Source: Prosapia bicincta
Lineage: Eukaryota; Arthropoda; Insecta; Hemiptera; Cercopidae
DNA length: 64,000 bases
Direction of reading: 5' to 3'
Assembly (NCBI GenBank): GCA_036971475.1
Contig: JBAIZL010000003.1
Span: 87,500,542 to 87,564,541, forward strand
Shown here: piece by piece, positions 61,285 to 64,000 of the stretch
Numbering within the stretch: position 1 is the first letter of the stretch
How the letters are laid out: every line of letters begins with the position of its first letter
The notes under the pieces: model-generated
What the model saw: the letters and a program-made list of their open reading frames with translations, nothing else
What the model was told of the DNA's origin: nothing
Databases searched by the model: none
Translations under genes and position numbers: made by a program

Positions 61285-61603
61285 GAATAAATCAGTAAGT
61301 AGTGGTTTATTTGCCAAGATAATACAAACAAGTGTAATTTCCATAAAAACCTCAAAATGTTCAACACAAAAACTTGAACGTTTAATTTCCGTAAAAAGCA
61401 TGTATTTATTGTTTCTTGAAGATGTTTCTTGAAGTATCGATGTTTGAATTCAACATATATGGTTAATGGGTCACATATAGATTCATACGTGTGCCTTTCA
61501 ACTGTTGATTAAATAGTTCAAATTTGAAACATGAAATTTGCCTAGAGCCTCGTTTCACAATATGAGAAATTTGTTAATAAACGATAGCATATCTGTAATA
61601 CTG

Positions 61604-61880
61604 AAAACAAGACTAGCCAAATGATACATATTTCATGTTTTGCTTTACTGTGGAGGAGGCGTGGGCATTGATACATACTTCAATGAAGAGGGTAGAGACA
61701 TTTGCAATGTGGGCATACCGACGTATTATCGGAGTACCTTACTCTGATCACACCCCCACCGTGGAGGTACTTCGTCGAAAGGGAAAAGAATTATCATTGG
61801 TTAATAAAAAGGCGGAGATTGAATATCTTGGTCATCTGATGAGACAGGATAAATACCGCCCACTGCAACTAGTAGAGCTG
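61604..61880 (+). pseudogene. LINE fossil: C-terminal end of an endonuclease-reverse transcriptase
   Basis: KTRLAK, a stop, and YIFHVLLY (from 61604) are followed by a frameshift into VEEAWALIHTSMKRVETFAM and WAYRRIIGVPYSDHTPTVEV, then EIEYLGHLMRQDKY (to about 61860). The pattern K-R-x-E-x-F-x-M-W-x-Y-R-R ... YLGH(I/L)MR is the conserved tail downstream of the reverse transcriptase in RTE-like and related arthropod LINEs. It is severely 5'-truncated and loses similarity after RPLQLV. Confidence 0.75.
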
Positions 61881-61892
61881 TATGTAGATAAA

Positions 61893-62060
61893 GCGGTTGC
61901 CCACCTCCTTGCAATCAGCTGTGTGTGTGCGTTGTAGTGTGTACAAGTGTCGTGATACAGCCAGTCAAACAGCTGTGGCTGTCCGAGAGAAGCTGTATGC
62001 AGAGCCAGTAGCTGACCACCTCCTTTCAATCAGCTGTGTTTGTAATGATTGCAAGTGTAA
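61893..62060 (+). repeat. partial duplication downstream of the LINE fossil
   Basis: CCACCTCCTTGCAATCAGCT (about 61900) recurs as CCACCTCCTTTCAATCAGCT (about 62017), each followed by GTGTnTGT and a GnAAGTGT. The two copies are about 117 bp apart. Confidence 0.6.
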
Positions 62061-63100
62061 GTCAGTCAGCCAGCTATCCATCTAATAATAACGCGATTAG
62101 GAGTGTAAAGTGTTGCCGTGTGGGTCTAATTAGTGCGACATATTCTTCAAGGTACGCTTTGAAACACCGTATATAGAACCCATTGTTGTTCACCCCGGAT
62201 TTCAAATACTATTGTAGTTGTTTTATAAATTATTTCAAGGTTTCGATAATTTCTGCTTTGAATTTAATTTAATTTCATTTAGTGGACAAATAAAAAATTT
62301 TCATTAGGTTGCTTCTAAATCTGCAATAGACAGTCGTGTGGGGTTGGACCCACTAAAAACACCTTCCTTTGTCATGGCCAATTGAAATAAATGACTAATG
62401 AGTTTTCTCTCGACATGTCACGCCTGGTAACTAAATCTTAACATTCATGAGTCCCATTTACTCTAACAAAACTAATTTATGGGGTTCACGTTTCTTGAGA
62501 TTTATACATGTCACGTCAATAACTTGATTTTCATGTCCTTGCAGACGATCCAAGTGCTTGGAGACAAATAGTTTAACTGCATTTATAACCATCTGGGTTT
62601 TTTGGTCTTTGTGTAGATTTCCACTTCATACGTATGGTGGATTTATCATGTCAAGTAATACCTGGTGTTTAAAATTTAGAATTATTTTCAAGTTTGTATG
62701 CTTGGTAGATCCCCATTCTCGTATACAATGAGCGTAGGCTTCAGGATTTGGTTATATAATCTGTTCTTAAACTGACAACTGGAGCTACGACCCACCAACC
62801 AGTATAACTTTCTGTATTTTACATGCGTTTTTTCACGCGTTTTCCACTTTAATTTTACATACGGTACCAAAGCCTATGTTTTTTTTTAGTTATGACAAGT
62901 TCATTCATTAATGTTTGTGGCATAGTAACATTTCTGATCGTGAAGTAGACAAGAACAGATGTTTGTTTAATTTAACATATTGCGCCATTCTTGAGTCTTG
63001 GTGGGAGATTATTCACAGCAACAATTTGTTTACCTCTAATCTCTTGCAAAATATTTAAACAACGTTTGAATTCAGTGAAATGCAAAATACAATAGTAATA
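62061..63100. other. non-coding spacer
   Basis: No gene or RNA recognised. Confidence 0.45.
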
Positions 63101-63155
63101 TTTATGTCGACGTTTTAGGCCATGAGGTTCCTGTAGGACGAAACGTCGACATAAA
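63101..63155. repeat. perfect 15-bp inverted repeat hairpin with GAAACGTC
   Basis: TTTATGTCGACGTTT (63101-63115) and its inverse (63141-63155) enclose 25 bases containing CATGAGGTTCCTGTAGGACG. TGAGG, the TCC/GGA stem and GAAACGTC resemble a degenerate hammerhead, but C3 and A9 do not fit. Confidence 0.5.
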
Positions 63156-63414
63156 GTTGTATTATAAAATTGACCTAATTTTAATAATTCATTTGACGCA
63201 ATTAGTGTTTATTATCCACAGCAGTTTGTTAATTACTGGCTTCCTGGGTAATAGAGTTGTTAGTTGAGAGAAGCGCGCTACCGTCAACGAACGTGGGCCA
63301 TTACGTCATCGTCTAGTGGAATATCAGCTGTGTAGAGTAGGTAGAGTCTATAGGCCACACCACACTATCTTGGAACTACGACAAAAAACCTCCCCCAAGT
63401 CCGAGTAGTTTATG

Positions 63415-63812
63415 TCATGTCTGACCCGAAAATATCATACTTGTAAATATAGTGAAGTATCTGATAAAATAGTATGTAATCCATCACGCCATACTTTATC
63501 CAATACTGGAGTTACGTCCAGGAAAACAGCCATCAACCTATATTTTCTCCAGATAATTTTCTGTTGTTTTGGTGTTACAAAGGACTTGATCGATAGTAGT
63601 TTATTTACTTATATATTCAATTTGATGAGATGGAATCAGCTATTTTTCGTTGACGATTTGTGAAAGTCTTTTTAATAGAAGTCTTTCAAATATTATTCAC
63701 ATTGTTGGCAACAACGAAACTGCTCGCTAGCATGTGACTTCTCTAGGGAGATTTCCCTGCTTTAGGTATTACTATAATATCAGCTATTTTCCACTGTTTA
63801 GTAATATATTAA
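63415..63812 (-). pseudogene. Jockey-like LINE reverse transcriptase fossil
   Basis: On the minus strand, KQWKIADIIVIPKAGKSP (about 63805-63745) is the start of the reverse transcriptase fingers. After frameshifts come VNEK and LIPSHQF-like residues, TTIDQVL, then MAVFLDVTPVLDKVWRDGLH (about 63535-63478). In that segment FLDVT keeps the first catalytic Asp while AFD has become VLD. LYLQV follows before a stop. The rest of the domain is absent. The plus-strand frame 63412-63663 is a shadow. Confidence 0.8.
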
Positions 63813-64000
63813 ATTTTTTTACGTCTTCAGGCATGTGCTTCCATTTGAAATTTTGTAGGGGGGCTGAGTGCGGAGGCTTTGCACACTAAACATTTAAGCA
63901 CTAGAAATTCAAGTTTTAACCTTGTTTCACCTATTACTACTTATAAGTACTAAGCCATGGTACCTAATATGTACAGATAATAAACACATTAATCTATAAA
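63813..64000. other. spacer to window end
   Basis: No feature recognised. Confidence 0.4.

Overview
This is an AT-rich eukaryotic, almost certainly arthropod, nuclear window that is dominated by repeats and carries very little host coding sequence. The only convincing host gene part is one first coding exon, on the minus strand at 11588-11974, of a rhodopsin-class neuropeptide GPCR closest to arthropod RYamide/NPY-like receptors. It starts at an ATG just after an in-frame stop and ends at a consensus splice donor. Two weaker exon candidates lie at 10045-10152 (+) and 25762-25998 (+). Arthropod origin is inferred from the receptor and from the retroelement repertoire. The species cannot be named from the sequence.

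Layout. 1-3375: a 31-bp minisatellite with higher-order structure. 4224-5092: a probable pogo/Tigger-type remnant carrying a 50-bp tandem array, followed by an 11-bp array to 5842. 7185-7721: a MITE with about 48-bp inverted ends. 9329-9735: a LINE RNase H/C-terminal fossil. 10-12 kb: the GPCR exon among microsatellites. 12972-14900: a 45-bp minisatellite. 15690-15973: a possible tRNA-derived SINE. 16.1-16.8 kb: very long (AT)n and (GT)n. 17758-18543: the 3' part of a Penelope-like element (PLE) with its GIY-YIG endonuclease. 19727-21085: a 57-bp array. 23.4-24.07 kb: a CT tract. 26187-26613: a hAT-type element. 28570-29598: a Tigger-like element. 30-36 kb: palindromic elements set in (AT)n, interleaved with three copies of a repeat of about 370 bp. 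40155-40454: a second PLE 3' end. 36-55 kb: mostly unique AT-rich sequence with no recognisable gene. 55256-59642: a Tigger/pogo transposon split by a LINE insertion that has a 12-bp target-site duplication and an inverted 5' end. 61.6 kb and 63.4-63.8 kb: fossils of two more LINEs.

The strongest signal is a dispersed set of hammerhead-ribozyme-like RNA motifs, about 14 in this window. They share a CTGANGA core, one extra A/T, a stem II, GAA, a tiny self-complementary stem III, a cleavable base, and a matching stem I. Two sit exactly at the stop codons of the PLE reading frames. Three sit inside short inverted-repeat elements. Several occur as divergent pairs inside large palindromes flanked by (AT)n. 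Three (3376, 61244 and the 57-bp array) share the stem III ACGCGT and are decayed in the core. Stem I and stem II differ between copies with compensatory changes, which argues for RNA-level function. Hammerhead ribozymes in Penelope-like retroelements are known. The palindromic, apparently non-autonomous form and the derived minisatellite deserve a closer look.

Long open frames at 12972-14939, 19706-21124, 16293-16868 and 23326-24072 come from repeats whose units are multiples of three or lack stop codons. They are not called as genes.
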